Assembly: GCF_900699015.1 (NCBI RefSeq)
Contig: NZ_LR217737.1
Coordinates: forward strand, 992,001 to 1,056,000
DNA from: Erwinia_E haradaeae_E
Lineage (GTDB): Bacteria; Pseudomonadota; Gammaproteobacteria; Enterobacterales; Enterobacteriaceae
DNA: 64,000 nt
Reading direction: 5' to 3'
The notes beneath the pieces are model-generated. The model was not told the origin of the DNA. It saw only the letters and a list, made by a program, of their open reading frames with translations, and made no database searches. The translations under genes and the position numbers were made by a program. Position 1 is the stretch's first letter. Every line of letters starts with the position of its first letter. Positions 43,435-57,090 of this stretch are shown piece by piece.

Positions 43435-44774
43435 ATTTGTACCCGTTATTATTTATTACTTCTATAAATTATATAAAAAATGAATATAACTATCCATGTC
43501 ACAAAACATAAGACCCCTGTATCTACTTATATGTAGATCGTAAGTTTTGTACTCTAAATCTATCTAAATAAGAAGAGCTATATAGTGCAAATAATAAGAT
43601 TTGCATTTTATTAAATAGCCAAAATTATAATAATAAGCTAATCTATCTATTATCCATAAATATTTTATATTCACACTAATCTAGTGTTTATTTCTTAATA
43701 CTTTGTAAGCCTATACATTATTTAAATGATATAATTTTATTCAACCCTCTTTCTGTAATCCTATATAATTAATTTTGATGTATTAGAATAAATATAAAAA
43801 TAATATAATATATAAAATAAAGGAACCCTTTTCTTTATAATTGAATGTATGTAAAATTTTAATTTTAAAAAAATTAAAACAATAACCCGTTAATATTAAA
43901 AACGCTATTAGAAATCTAAATACTTTTAATAACGTGAATAAACATAAAGAAAAACAGTAAAATAACCAACCCATTACACCTGACAGAATAGTAATAAATC
44001 ACACAATAAATAAATCAAGACACATAGAACAACATAAATAAAATTAACTAATTTTGTCATAAAATTCATATAAATTAAAATCAATATGATGAATAAAATA
44101 TCAAAAAATAACCTCTGAACTTCTTCTTTAGAAGAATATACAAAATTTAATTCTAGAAAATTACAACTTATATTAATGATGTTATATCATCTCGTATATT
44201 TATGTAATTTACTTAAAATACTAGTAACTTTATATACCTTATCTTATATGAGGTAAATAATATTTAATCAATACTATCAACATCATTAATTCATAGATAA
44301 TAATAAATCAAGAAAAGTTAGTTCTATTTCTCATGTTAATTCAAAAATATTTTTTAAATTATGTATAATGTTAACAGAAAGGATAAAATATACTTAAATT
44401 TCATGAACATAGTTAAAATCGACCCTATAATTAGACAATTAGATCCATAAGTTCACTATTTATCTAATATAGATTATTATATAGATAAGATGATTTTCTA
44501 TCTATTAAAAACTCATATTCAATATCTCATATATACATTTTAATGTAATTAAACCTAAAAATTATAAGTACTGCATTAGAATTCAATCAGTATCTATTGT
44601 TTTAAATAATAATTAAAAACAACTAAATCATATTGATTCCCTTTATTTATAACCACTACACAATATATTTATCAAATATAGAAAAAATAATGACATAGTT
44701 GTTCACATTAACGCGATCATTTGATGAAATATGCAAGAATATAAAATACATATTACTTAGTTTAAGGATCTTTA
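43435..44774. other. 1.3 kb non-coding region between divergent zapA and pepP
   Basis: The enteric ygfB gene, expected just before pepP, is absent. A folded-looking 50-base element at 43501-43550 has a 7-bp closing stem (ACAAAAC with GTTTTGT) and an internal TCTAC/GTAGA hairpin. Nothing else is supportable. Confidence 0.5.
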
Positions 44775-46091
44775 GTGACCAAAAAAGAATTTATATGTCG
44801 TCGCTTAGCTTTATTAAAAAAAATGGAACCTTCTAGTATCATCCTAATTTTTTCGGCTCCTATAGTGATACGAAGCAATGACAGTGCCTATCCTTATCGA
44901 CAGAATAGTGACTTTTGGTACCTCACTGGTTTTAACGAACCAGGAGCAATGTTTGGACTTATAAAAGATTCTAACAATTATCATAAAAGCTTATTGTTTA
45001 ATCAAAGCTATAATCAACACGCTCACATATGGGGAGAAAATCATATTGGACAAGAAGCTGCACGCATAAAAATAGCTGTCGATTATGCTTTACCATGGGA
45101 ACAGATAAACGATCATCTATATCTATTTATAAATGGATTAAAAACAATTTATCATGTAAAAGGACAATATTATTTTGCTGATCAAATTCTTATTACTGCA
45201 TTAGAAAAACTCCGACAAGGCCAATACAACAATCTTTCTGTACCTAAATTTGTGCTTGACTGGCGTCCATTAGTACATGAGTTGCGTTTGATTAAATCCT
45301 CATCAGAGATAAATCTATTACGACAAGCAGGACGTATTAGCGCCTTAGGTCATATGCGTGCTCTCAAAAACTTATTGAATGGCATGTATGAATATCAAAT
45401 CGAAGGGGAAATTCAATATGAATTTAGTCATTACGGAGCACGTTGGCCTGCTTATAACACTATTATTGCTGCAGGAGAGAATTCCTGTATTTTACATTAT
45501 ACTGACAATAGCAGTCTTATAGAAAACGGAAAGTTAGTACTAATTGATGCTGGATGCGAGTTTCAAGGTTACGCAGGAGATATATCCCGAACATTTCCAG
45601 TAAATGGAGTATTTAATACACCACAACGTTTTATTTATAATGCTGTGTTAGATGCACTAATGCTAGCCCTAACACTTTATCGTCCTGGAACAAATATTAG
45701 TACAGTGACAAAAGAAGTAATTAATTTACTGGTACACAGATTAGTACAACTAAAAATTATGAAAGGTAATATCCAAGCACTGATCAGAGATAAAGCTATT
45801 AAACAGTTTTTTATGCATAGATTAAGTCATTGGATTGGTTTAGATGTGCATGATTCAGATTATTATAGTAAAGATGAAAATCGAATTTTAGAGCCAGGGA
45901 TGGTTTTAACTATTGAACCAGGTTTATACATCACTAGTAATTCCCATGCACCATCAGAGTACCATGGCATTGGTGTTCGCATTGAAGACACTATTTTAAT
46001 TACTAGTAATGGTAATGAAAATCTAACCTCAATAGCTGTAAAAAATATAGATGAAATAGAATCTTTTATGCTAAACAGGAAGGAATTATGA
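44775..46091 (+). CDS. pepP: Xaa-Pro aminopeptidase (aminopeptidase P)
   Basis: PepP is a di-manganese M24B peptidase that removes the N-terminal residue before a proline. The 438-residue protein is near the E. coli length of 441. All five metal ligands are visible: two Asp in LIDAGCEFQGYAGDISRTFP, His in HRLSHWIGLDVHD, Glu in LTIEPGLYI and Glu in GVRIEDTILI. The start is GTG, preceded by AAGGA. It overlaps ubiH by four bases (ATGA), so the two are translationally coupled, as in E. coli. Confidence 0.97.
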   Translation: MTKKEFICRRLALLKKMEPSSIILIFSAPIVIRSNDSAYPYRQNSDFWYLTGFNEPGAMFGLIKDSNNYHKSLLFNQSYNQHAHIWGENHIGQEAARIKIAVDYALPWEQINDHLYLFINGLKTIYHVKGQYYFADQILITALEKLRQGQYNNLSVPKFVLDWRPLVHELRLIKSSSEINLLRQAGRISALGHMRALKNLLNGMYEYQIEGEIQYEFSHYGARWPAYNTIIAAGENSCILHYTDNSSLIENGKLVLIDAGCEFQGYAGDISRTFPVNGVFNTPQRFIYNAVLDALMLALTLYRPGTNISTVTKEVINLLVHRLVQLKIMKGNIQALIRDKAIKQFFMHRLSHWIGLDVHDSDYYSKDENRILEPGMVLTIEPGLYITSNSHAPSEYHGIGVRIEDTILITSNGNENLTSIAVKNIDEIESFMLNRKEL

Positions 46092-47266
46092 GCGTTATTA
46101 TCGTGGGAGCAGGCATCGCTGGTACAACGCTAGCTCTTTCTCTTTACTATCTAACACAAGGCAAACAAGATATCACATTAGTAGAAGCTATTTCACCAGA
46201 TAGATTACTTAGTCCAAGTGATGATGGACGTACTATCGCATTAGCTTACGGAATTTGTAATAGAATAAATATTCTAAATATCTGGTCATTACTTGAACCT
46301 ATAGCCACTACGATCACTCGTGTCTATGTAGGTGAGCGCGGTTCTGGTGGTTTTTTTTCTCTTAATTCCACAGATCATGGAATTCCCTTCTTGGGGAAAG
46401 TTTTTGAATTAAATCAAGCTAAAAAAAAGTTATTTTTTCATTTACAACAAACAAAAAACATTAGTTTATATTGTCCAAATAAAATAACTTGTATTAAAAA
46501 ATACACAGATTATCTTCTAATTACATTAGATAATGGTAAACAAATTAAAGGCGATTTATTAGTTGCTGCTGATGGAACATCCTCCCATATAGCTGATCTA
46601 TATGGTATAAAATGGAAAAAAATAGTTTACGAGCAAACCGCAGTGGTGACTAAAATTTCTACTCAATTATTACATTACGGACAAGCATTTGAACTATTTA
46701 CAAAACAAGGATCACTAGCTTTACTACCAATCTCTGATGGTTTTAGTTCATTAATTTGGTGCACTTCTCGAACAGAGATAAAAACAATCTCTAATTGGAA
46801 TGACAAGGAATTTATTACTTATTTACAAAACATTTTCGGCTGGCGATTAGGTAAAATACAAACAATAGGTAAACGATATTTCTATCCAATAGAATCAAAA
46901 ACTAGAGTAAATACTATTGCTCCACGTTTAGTACTAGTAAGTAATGCTGCACAAACTCTTCATCCTATTGCAGGTCAAGGATTAAATTTAGGTATGCGTG
47001 ATATACTGATATTAGCTGATACCTTAATTAATTCCTGGAAAGAAGGAAGACAAGCCGGTGATTATATGACATTACAAAAATACCAAAACAAACGAATAAT
47101 TGACAGACAAACAACTATTTTTCTTACTAACTCATTAGTAAGAATCTTTTCGAATCCTTATTTAACACTATTCATTGGACGAACTATAGGATTAATTATG
47201 ATAGATAATATTAGATTTTTACGTAATATACTTGTACAATGTGTTATTAAGTCATTAGATAAATAA
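46088..47266 (+). CDS. ubiH: 2-octaprenyl-6-methoxyphenol hydroxylase UbiH
   Basis: UbiH is an FAD-dependent monooxygenase that hydroxylates a ubiquinone precursor using oxygen. The 392 residues equal E. coli UbiH. The dinucleotide fold GAGIAGTTLAL (residues 7-17), the DGRTIALAYG motif and the C-terminal FAD-binding NAAQTLHPIAGQGLNLGMRD are present. It overlaps pepP by four bases; the enteric neighbour ubiI does not follow. With sdhCDA it indicates an oxygen-respiring cell that still makes ubiquinone. Confidence 0.96.
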   Translation: MSVIIVGAGIAGTTLALSLYYLTQGKQDITLVEAISPDRLLSPSDDGRTIALAYGICNRINILNIWSLLEPIATTITRVYVGERGSGGFFSLNSTDHGIPFLGKVFELNQAKKKLFFHLQQTKNISLYCPNKITCIKKYTDYLLITLDNGKQIKGDLLVAADGTSSHIADLYGIKWKKIVYEQTAVVTKISTQLLHYGQAFELFTKQGSLALLPISDGFSSLIWCTSRTEIKTISNWNDKEFITYLQNIFGWRLGKIQTIGKRYFYPIESKTRVNTIAPRLVLVSNAAQTLHPIAGQGLNLGMRDILILADTLINSWKEGRQAGDYMTLQKYQNKRIIDRQTTIFLTNSLVRIFSNPYLTLFIGRTIGLIMIDNIRFLRNILVQCVIKSLDK

Positions 47267-47430
47267 AAAACATCTTGTCTATAAAAAGACATTAAGTAGT
47301 CATTAAAAATCAATATAGCAATCTATTCTACAGAAATAATTATTACATCTACCATAGATCATGAGATCTATATAGAATCTATCTCTATTTTAAAATTTCA
47401 ATTAAATCTGATATTAATTCAATCTTTTTA

Positions 47431-47475
47431 TTTTAAGAAAAAAGCCATCTTTATATGATGGCTTTTTTCTTAAAA
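47431..47475 (-). terminator. rRNA operon terminator, probably bidirectional
   Basis: An uninterrupted inverted repeat (arms 47431-47449 and 47457-47475, loop of seven bases) contains the core AAAAAAGCCATC and its complement GATGGCTTTTTT. It lies directly after the 5S gene on the minus strand and also faces the end of ubiH on the plus strand, with T-runs in both directions. Confidence 0.85.
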
Positions 47476-47479
47476 AAGA

Positions 47480-47599
47480 GTGCCTAGCGGTTCCCTACTC
47501 TCACATGGGGAGGCCCCACACTACCATCGGCACCACGGCGTTTCACTTCTGAGTTCGGTATGGGATCAGGTGGGGCCACCGCGTTATGGCCGCTAGACA
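47480..47599 (-). rRNA. rrf: 5S ribosomal RNA
   Basis: The 120-base gene aligns throughout with enteric 5S RNA, including the CCGAACTCAGAAGTGAAACG loop, and its terminal helix pairs TGTCTAGCGG with CCGCTAGGCA. It is the last gene of the operon, 117 bases after 23S. Confidence 0.97.
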
Positions 47600-47716
47600 A
47601 ATTCTATCATTTTTCTTATCTTTCCCTTTAATTAATCGGGAAATATTACATCCTTCACAAGCTGAATTATTGAATTCTTAAAATCTTACGCATCTAAAGA
47701 ACGCTTCTGGTGTTGT

Positions 47717-50674
<2,958 letters not shown>

Positions 50675-50887
50675 TTACAACCCACAAGCGTCCTATATAC
50701 TAATTATTATTTATCTTCTTAAGATACGCTCATTTATTTTTTTAGATAAACAGTAGCCTCTTTTGAGGAGTATACTATTTATTTTCAGCTTGTTCCGGAT
50801 TATTAAAGAGCATTGTTCTTAACAGAATCCTATCTTATCTTCTTTATAAATAATAATATAAAATTCTTTTTTATGCAAGGTTTATTG
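50675..50887 (-). promoter_or_regulatory. 16S-23S spacer, 23S-proximal part with boxA (50801-50812)
   Basis: Read on the minus strand, TGCTCTTTAATA followed by a block like the E. coli leader (GGAACAAGCTGAAAA) forms the spacer boxA, which recruits the Nus antitermination complex. The segment next to 23S pairs with sequence after the 23S 3' end for processing. Confidence 0.8.
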
Positions 50888-50960
50888 TGGAGCTAAGCGG
50901 GTTCGAACCGCTGACCTCCTGCGTGCAAAGCAGGCGCTCTTCCATCTGAGCTATAGCCCC
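50888..50960 (-). tRNA. tRNA-Ala (anticodon TGC), 3' CCA not encoded
   Basis: A complete cloverleaf: acceptor stem GGGGCTA/TAGCTCC, D arm AGCTCAGATGGAAGAGC, anticodon loop CTTTGCACG with TGC, T arm GCGGTTCGAACCCGC. After discriminator A73 the genome reads CAA instead of CCA, so the terminal CCA must be added by tRNA nucleotidyltransferase. E. coli tRNA genes all encode CCA. Confidence 0.96.
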
Positions 50961-51010
50961 GTATAACCATACTCTACAAAAACCTCATATAAACTAATAT
51001 TCATAATTTG

Positions 51011-51041
51011 TAACTTGTAAATCTGTAAGATTTACAAGTTA
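51011..51041. repeat. 14-bp hairpin between the two spacer tRNA genes
   Basis: Arms TAACTTGTAAATCT (51011-51024) and its exact complement (51028-51041) enclose a three-base loop, midway between tRNA-Ile and tRNA-Ala. It may guide RNase III or RNase E separation of the tRNAs from the precursor. Confidence 0.7.
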
Positions 51042-51056
51042 AATAAATAAAGAATT

Positions 51057-51133
51057 TGGTAGGCCTGAGTGGACTTGAACCACCGACCTCACCCTTATCA
51101 GGGGTGTGCTCTAACCATCTGAGCTACAAGCCT
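51057..51133 (-). tRNA. tRNA-Ile (anticodon GAT)
   Basis: A 77-base gene with encoded CCA: acceptor AGGCTTG/CAGGCCT, anticodon loop with GAT (CTGATAA), T arm GGTGGTTCAAGTCCACT. It directly follows 16S in the operon, the usual enteric order Ile then Ala. Confidence 0.97.
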
Positions 51134-51162
51134 ATAAGGTTTTTGCTTAATTACTCTATAAT

Positions 51163-51183
51163 CAGACAATCTGTGTGGGCACT
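51163..51183 (-). repeat. 16S processing stalk, 3' arm
   Basis: This 21-base arm is perfectly complementary to 52885-52905 upstream of 16S. Together they close the long precursor stem cut by RNase III, as in E. coli. Confidence 0.9.
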
Positions 51184-51205
51184 TCTTGGAATGCTATGAT
51201 TAATA

Positions 51206-52747
<1,542 letters not shown>

Positions 52748-52884
52748 AAAGTTCAATTTTTCTTTAATAAAAACAGCATGCTTAAAGAATAAACAGTATA
52801 ATTATAATATAATTATATCACACTATTAAATAGTTTAAGACTTGGTATTCTTCACGCTTTAATAGCGTTTATAGCTATTCTTCG

Positions 52885-52905
52885 AGTGCCCACACAGATT
52901 GTCTG
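52885..52905 (-). repeat. 16S processing stalk, 5' arm
   Basis: Exact complement of 51163-51183. On the RNA strand it reads CAGACAATCTGTGTGGGCAC plus one base, nearly the same as in E. coli rrn leaders. Confidence 0.9.
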
Positions 52906-52962
52906 ATCAATTTTTAAAGAACGGTACAAATAATATCTCTTCTCTCTTGCTACTAGAAATAC

Positions 52963-52990
52963 ATGATACAGGTAACTTATGTAGAGTCAA
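52963..52990 (-). promoter_or_regulatory. rrn P2-like sigma-70 promoter
   Basis: On the minus strand TTGACT (52985-52990) and TATCAT (52963-52968) are 16 bases apart. E. coli rrnB P2 has the same -35 (TTGACT followed by CT) and the same spacing. An A-rich stretch lies upstream where an UP element would be. No P1-type promoter could be identified. Confidence 0.7.
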
Positions 52991-53048
52991 GTTCTTTTTA
53001 ACATTTTTTCTTATTAGAATTATATTATCACTTATAATCTAATTTTTG

Positions 53049-53101
53049 TTAACGTAGATCTATCATCTTCTTCAATGCCATATTAATTAGATCTACGTTA
53101 A
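53049..53101 (-). repeat. 14-bp inverted repeat with 25-base loop between groEL and rrn
   Basis: TTAACGTAGATCTA (53049-53062) and its exact complement (53088-53101) enclose 25 bases. It might terminate groEL, but no U-tract follows on the minus strand. A further imperfect stem is possible between the C-rich and G-rich tracts at 53115-53150, closer to the groEL stop. Confidence 0.45.
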
Positions 53102-53173
53102 TCACATATCTACCCCCCCTATCCATATCAGGATTTAAAAGGGAGGGGGAATAATACAAAACTAGAAGCAAAA

Positions 53174-54817
53174 CTACATCATACCACCCATACCAGACGA
53201 ACCCATTCCGCCATTAGAGGCGATATCAGGTGCATCATTTTTAGGCAGATCAGTTATCATGCATTCAGTAGTAATCATTAAACCAGCGATAGATGCTGCA
53301 TACTGCAAAGCTGAGCGAGTTACTTTAGTCGGGTCAAGAATACCAAAGTTAATCATATCACCATATTCTTCAGTTTGAGCATTATAACCGTAGTTGCCTT
53401 TACCTTCTTTAACATTATTTGTTACCACAGAAGCCTCTGCACCTGCATTCGATATAATCTGTCGCATTGGAGCTTCCATAGCACGTAGTGCAACTTTAAT
53501 ACCAACATTTTGATCTTCATTCTGACCTCGGAGATCACTTAAACAAGAGGCTACACGTACTAATGCTACACCCCCTCCAGCCACTACACCTTCATCTACT
53601 GCCGCACGAGTAGCGTTTAACGCATCTTCTACGCGTGTTTTTTTCTCTTTCATTTCCACTTCAGTAGCTGCACCAACCTTTACCACAGCTACACCACCTG
53701 CTAATTTTGCAACACGCTCTTGTAACTTTTCACGATCGTAATCAGACTTAGTATCTTCGATTTCCTTACGTATTTGACTTACACGACCAGCAATAACTTC
53801 TGTTTTTCCACGACCATCAATAATAGTTGTAGTTTCTTTACTGATAACAACACGCTTGGCTTGACCCATATCTTCTAATACAGTTTTTTCCAATTCCATA
53901 CCTAGCTCTTCTGATATTACAGTCCCGCCAGTCAAAATAGCAATATCTTGTAACATAGCCTTACGGCGATCACCAAAACCAGGTGCTTTAACTGCAGCTA
54001 TTTTTACTATCCCACGCATAGAGTTAACAACTAAAGTAGCTAATGCTTCACCCTCAACATCTTCAGCAATAATAAACAGAGATTTACTTAATTTTGCAAC
54101 TTCTTCTAAAATTGGTATAAGTTCTCTAATGCTAGAAATCTTTTTATCTGCAAGCAAAATTAATGGCGACTCTAATTCTATTAGACCAGTTTCTGGTTTA
54201 TTAATAAAATAAGGTGATAAATAACCGCGATCAAATTGCATGCCTTCAACAACATCTAGCTCATCATGAAGACCATTTCCTTCTTCAACACTAATCACAC
54301 CTTCTTTTCCTACTTTTTCCATTGCTCTAGCAATTAAATCACCGACAGCTGTATCAGCATTAGCAGAAATAGTTCCTACTTGAGCAATACCCTTAAAGTC
54401 AGAACAAGGTACAGATATTTTTTTTAATTCTTCTACTGCTGCAATGACCGCTTTATCAATACCCCTTTTAAGATCCATAGGATTCATACTTGCAGCAATT
54501 GCTTTTAACCCTTCATTAACTATAGATTGTGCTAGTACAGTAGCAGTAGTAGTACCGTCACCAGCAGCTTCATTAGCTTTAGATGCTACTTCTTTTACCA
54601 TCTGAGCACCCATATTTTCAAACTTATCTTCTAATTCAATTTCACGGGCAACAGACACACCATCTTTAGTAATACTAGGTGAACCAAAAGATTTATCTAA
54701 AATCACATTTCGACCTTTTGGCCCTAAAGTTACCTTTACTGCATCAGCAAGTAAATTAACTCCACATAGCATTTTAACACGAGCATCATTACCAAACTTA
54801 ATATCTTTAGCTGCCAT
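53174..54817 (-). CDS. groEL: Chaperonin GroEL
   Basis: GroEL forms the 14-mer folding cage. The 547-residue protein aligns along its whole length with E. coli GroEL, with GDGTTTATVLA (Asp87), VDEGVVAGGGVAL and the flexible GGM-type C-terminus (GMGSSGMGGMM). An AAGGGAAA-like ribosome-binding site precedes the ATG. Its usual operon partner groES, which lies immediately upstream in almost all Proteobacteria, is absent; a sigma-70-like promoter lies only about 150 bases upstream. It is one of the most conserved genes here, as expected for a symbiont that overproduces GroEL. Confidence 0.98.
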   Translation of the reverse strand: MAAKDIKFGNDARVKMLCGVNLLADAVKVTLGPKGRNVILDKSFGSPSITKDGVSVAREIELEDKFENMGAQMVKEVASKANEAAGDGTTTATVLAQSIVNEGLKAIAASMNPMDLKRGIDKAVIAAVEELKKISVPCSDFKGIAQVGTISANADTAVGDLIARAMEKVGKEGVISVEEGNGLHDELDVVEGMQFDRGYLSPYFINKPETGLIELESPLILLADKKISSIRELIPILEEVAKLSKSLFIIAEDVEGEALATLVVNSMRGIVKIAAVKAPGFGDRRKAMLQDIAILTGGTVISEELGMELEKTVLEDMGQAKRVVISKETTTIIDGRGKTEVIAGRVSQIRKEIEDTKSDYDREKLQERVAKLAGGVAVVKVGAATEVEMKEKKTRVEDALNATRAAVDEGVVAGGGVALVRVASCLSDLRGQNEDQNVGIKVALRAMEAPMRQIISNAGAEASVVTNNVKEGKGNYGYNAQTEEYGDMINFGILDPTKVTRSALQYAASIAGLMITTECMITDLPKNDAPDIASNGGMGSSGMGGMM

Positions 54818-55799
54818 GATGTATTTCCCTTATATTAAATTATATAACTTACTTAAACATAATTAAGACTTTCTAGCTCTCATATTATGTTTCTTTAGAC
54901 TATTAAACAGTATATTTTTCCATAAATTAACAATTAATATCTCAATTATTATTCAGCTATTTAGTTTTATGCAATTAACTCTAATTCAAGTCAACCTCAT
55001 CCTGATACTTTTAAGACGAATAATCCTCAATATTTTCATACTATACATAACATGAGTATTATCTATTTCTACTAATATTTATACCAAAATAGATTTTCTA
55101 TTATAGAACTAACTTTAAAAACAACAAAACGAAAAAAATTAAACTGCATCTGCTCTCATTTTAAAATAATTGAATTATATGTGGATTAATTTTATTCGTT
55201 AATCTCTTTTCTTAAAAACATATTCAATGAAGGAAAAATATTTAATAATAACTTATAAATCTCATTAAATTTTATATTAAATTATATATGGTATTAGGGC
55301 AAAGCTTTTCAAGTACTATGCGTATACTTTTTTTCATCAGATCATAGCATTATTTTAATCAACATAATTTAAAAAATTGTATAGCTAGATATAACTATCT
55401 AAAAATTCATTATATTACAATTAATTATAATACTAATATAATAAATTGATTAAAGCTTATCGTACTTAACTCATACTATAGAAAAATAATTTCTATACAT
55501 GATTTTTCACATGCTCCAAATATAAGATGTCTAATAGCTTAATCAAAAAATTAACGTTATCACTAAACTATATAATAGACCTATGAATATATAACATAAT
55601 CACAAAGTATAGCACCTATGCTGAGAACTTCATTATCACTTGTATCAAGTATATTAAAATTATTAAGAAGAATAAAATATTCTATAAAATTTTATAGAAA
55701 ACTCTGAACACAATTCAATTATCTAAAATAAATGTTATAGTAAACATATGCTATTATTATTTTTCAAAAATAAACATTAATAATAAAAAATTAAACTTT
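54818..55799. other. 1.0 kb non-coding region upstream of groEL; no groES
   Basis: Searched on the minus strand for GroES (about 97 codons, MNIRPLHDRV-like start); nothing matching is present. The only supportable element is the promoter at 54966-54994. Confidence 0.6.
54966..54994 (-). promoter_or_regulatory. Candidate groEL promoter
   Basis: On the minus strand TTGACT (54989-54994) is followed after 17 bases by CATAAA (54966-54971), a sigma-70-like arrangement. CTTGAA, the sigma-32 -35 core, overlaps the -35 element, but no CCCCAT-type -10 is visible. It is about 150 bases from the groEL start. Confidence 0.45.
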
Positions 55800-56339
55800 T
55801 TAAATAAAAGTCCATCCAGGAATATATTCCAAACCAATAAAGTATATCGTATATAATATTAAAATTATAAGCATTGGTGAAAAATCCATACCACCAATGA
55901 TAGGTATAAAACGACGAATTTTTACCATTATCGGTTCTGTTAACTGCAATAAGATATAGTCTAGTGAATTTGCTTCACGATGCATCCAACTCATGATTGA
56001 ACGACTCAGAACAACCCAAAAAACCAGTGAACCCGCTGATTTAACAAGAAGAATCAAAGCAAGATAGAAAAAAATAGATTCAAATCTCAATAATCTTAAT
56101 ATAACTGGAACTAACAATAAACTAAGAATATAAGCAATAACTAACGAAGCAACATCTATTGGTCTAAACACAGAAAGAATCCGTTGAAACGGCTTTATAA
56201 TAGGATAAGTAATTTTTATTGCACACTGTAAAAACGGATTATTAAAGTTACAACCAGTCCACTGCATCCAGACATATAGTAACAACAGTTTAATATACAA
56301 AGTCATTACAGTAGTTAGTAAAAAAATCAATGCTAACAT
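55800..56339 (-). CDS. yggT: YggT-family inner-membrane protein
   Basis: A small integral membrane protein with two YGGT repeats (about residues 5-95 and 100-175), four or more hydrophobic segments, and the family motif of a hydrophobic helix ending near PF or PI followed by a basic loop (KPFQRIL; KIRRFIPIIGGMDFSP). Its function is not firmly known. The 179 residues compare with 188 in E. coli. A strong AAGGAG ribosome-binding site is present. It follows yggS by 52 bases as in enteric bacteria; yggU and rdgB, which follow in E. coli, are missing. Confidence 0.93.
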   Translation of the reverse strand: MLALIFLLTTVMTLYIKLLLLYVWMQWTGCNFNNPFLQCAIKITYPIIKPFQRILSVFRPIDVASLVIAYILSLLLVPVILRLLRFESIFFYLALILLVKSAGSLVFWVVLSRSIMSWMHREANSLDYILLQLTEPIMVKIRRFIPIIGGMDFSPMLIILILYTIYFIGLEYIPGWTFI

Positions 56340-56391
56340 AAAGCTCCTTAGTGATTTTTATATTCTTAAAGAGTTTATCTTTAATACCATT

Positions 56392-57075
56392 CTAGTTCCG
56401 TTGACCAAAAATAGCCGTACCAATACGAAGTATAGTACTTCCGAATACAATTGCAGTTTCCATATCACCACTCATGCCTAATGAAAGGGTGTCTATACTA
56501 GGATAATTATTTTTTAATTGATCAAATGCTGTTTTTAACCTCTGATATTCTATTCGTTGATGGTAATCATCCTTTGATTTTTTTGGTATAGCCATAAGAC
56601 CACGTAGATTCAAGTGTGGAAAATTATTAATTTGGCTAGCTAACATTGGTAAATCTTCTAATAAGATACCTGCTTTTGTATTTTCACAGCTAATATTTAT
56701 CTGAATTAATATATTTAGTGGACCTTTATCAATAGATCTCTGCTGATTTAGTCGTTTAGCAAGACCTAGGCAATTAACACTATGACACCAATCAAAATAT
56801 TTAGACACCAAGCAACTTTTATTGGATTGAACTCTTCCAATAAAATGCCATACAAGATCAGGATTAGCCAAAATTTTAATTTTGTCTACCCCTTCTTGTG
56901 CATAGTTTTCACCAAAACAATTTTGTCCAGCAGAAATAGCTTCTTTAACCACTGTTATAGATTGATTTTTACTTACTGCAAGTAAAGTAATCTCTTTAGG
57001 ATCACGACCACATTTTTGAGCTATTGTCGTAATCTGATTAAAAATATCCTGTAAATTATATTTAATTGATTTCAT
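56392..57075 (-). CDS. yggS: PLP homeostasis protein YggS
   Basis: A single-domain alanine-racemase-fold protein (COG0325) that binds pyridoxal 5'-phosphate and helps buffer vitamin B6 and amino acid pools. The PLP lysine is Lys36 in LLAVSKNQS when the ATG at 57075 is used, matching E. coli Lys36; this start is preferred over an upstream in-frame GTG (57090) because of that alignment and a nearby TTGGA. Other motifs present are FGENYAQEG, WHFIGRVQSNK, QINIS, RGLMAIP and LSMGMS-like SLGMSGDME with RIGTAIFG. 227 residues. Confidence 0.94.
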   Translation of the reverse strand: MKSIKYNLQDIFNQITTIAQKCGRDPKEITLLAVSKNQSITVVKEAISAGQNCFGENYAQEGVDKIKILANPDLVWHFIGRVQSNKSCLVSKYFDWCHSVNCLGLAKRLNQQRSIDKGPLNILIQINISCENTKAGILLEDLPMLASQINNFPHLNLRGLMAIPKKSKDDYHQRIEYQRLKTAFDQLKNNYPSIDTLSLGMSGDMETAIVFGSTILRIGTAIFGQRN

Positions 57076-57090
57076 AATCCAAAATAGCAC

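Larger units (their letters stand above)
52748..53173 (-). promoter_or_regulatory. rRNA leader and rrn-groEL intergenic region
   Basis: From 16S outward: leader with stalk arm (52885-52905), boxA-like GTTCTTTAAAAA (52911-52922), a P2-type promoter (52963-52990), a 14-bp inverted repeat (53049-53101) and a C/G-rich segment next to the groEL stop. groEL lies directly upstream on the same strand, so some readthrough into the rRNA operon is possible. Confidence 0.75.

Noticed and set aside
54860..55300. Possible groES remnant upstream of groEL
   Set aside because: Reading all minus-strand frames by eye, no stretch resembles GroES; stop codons are dense.
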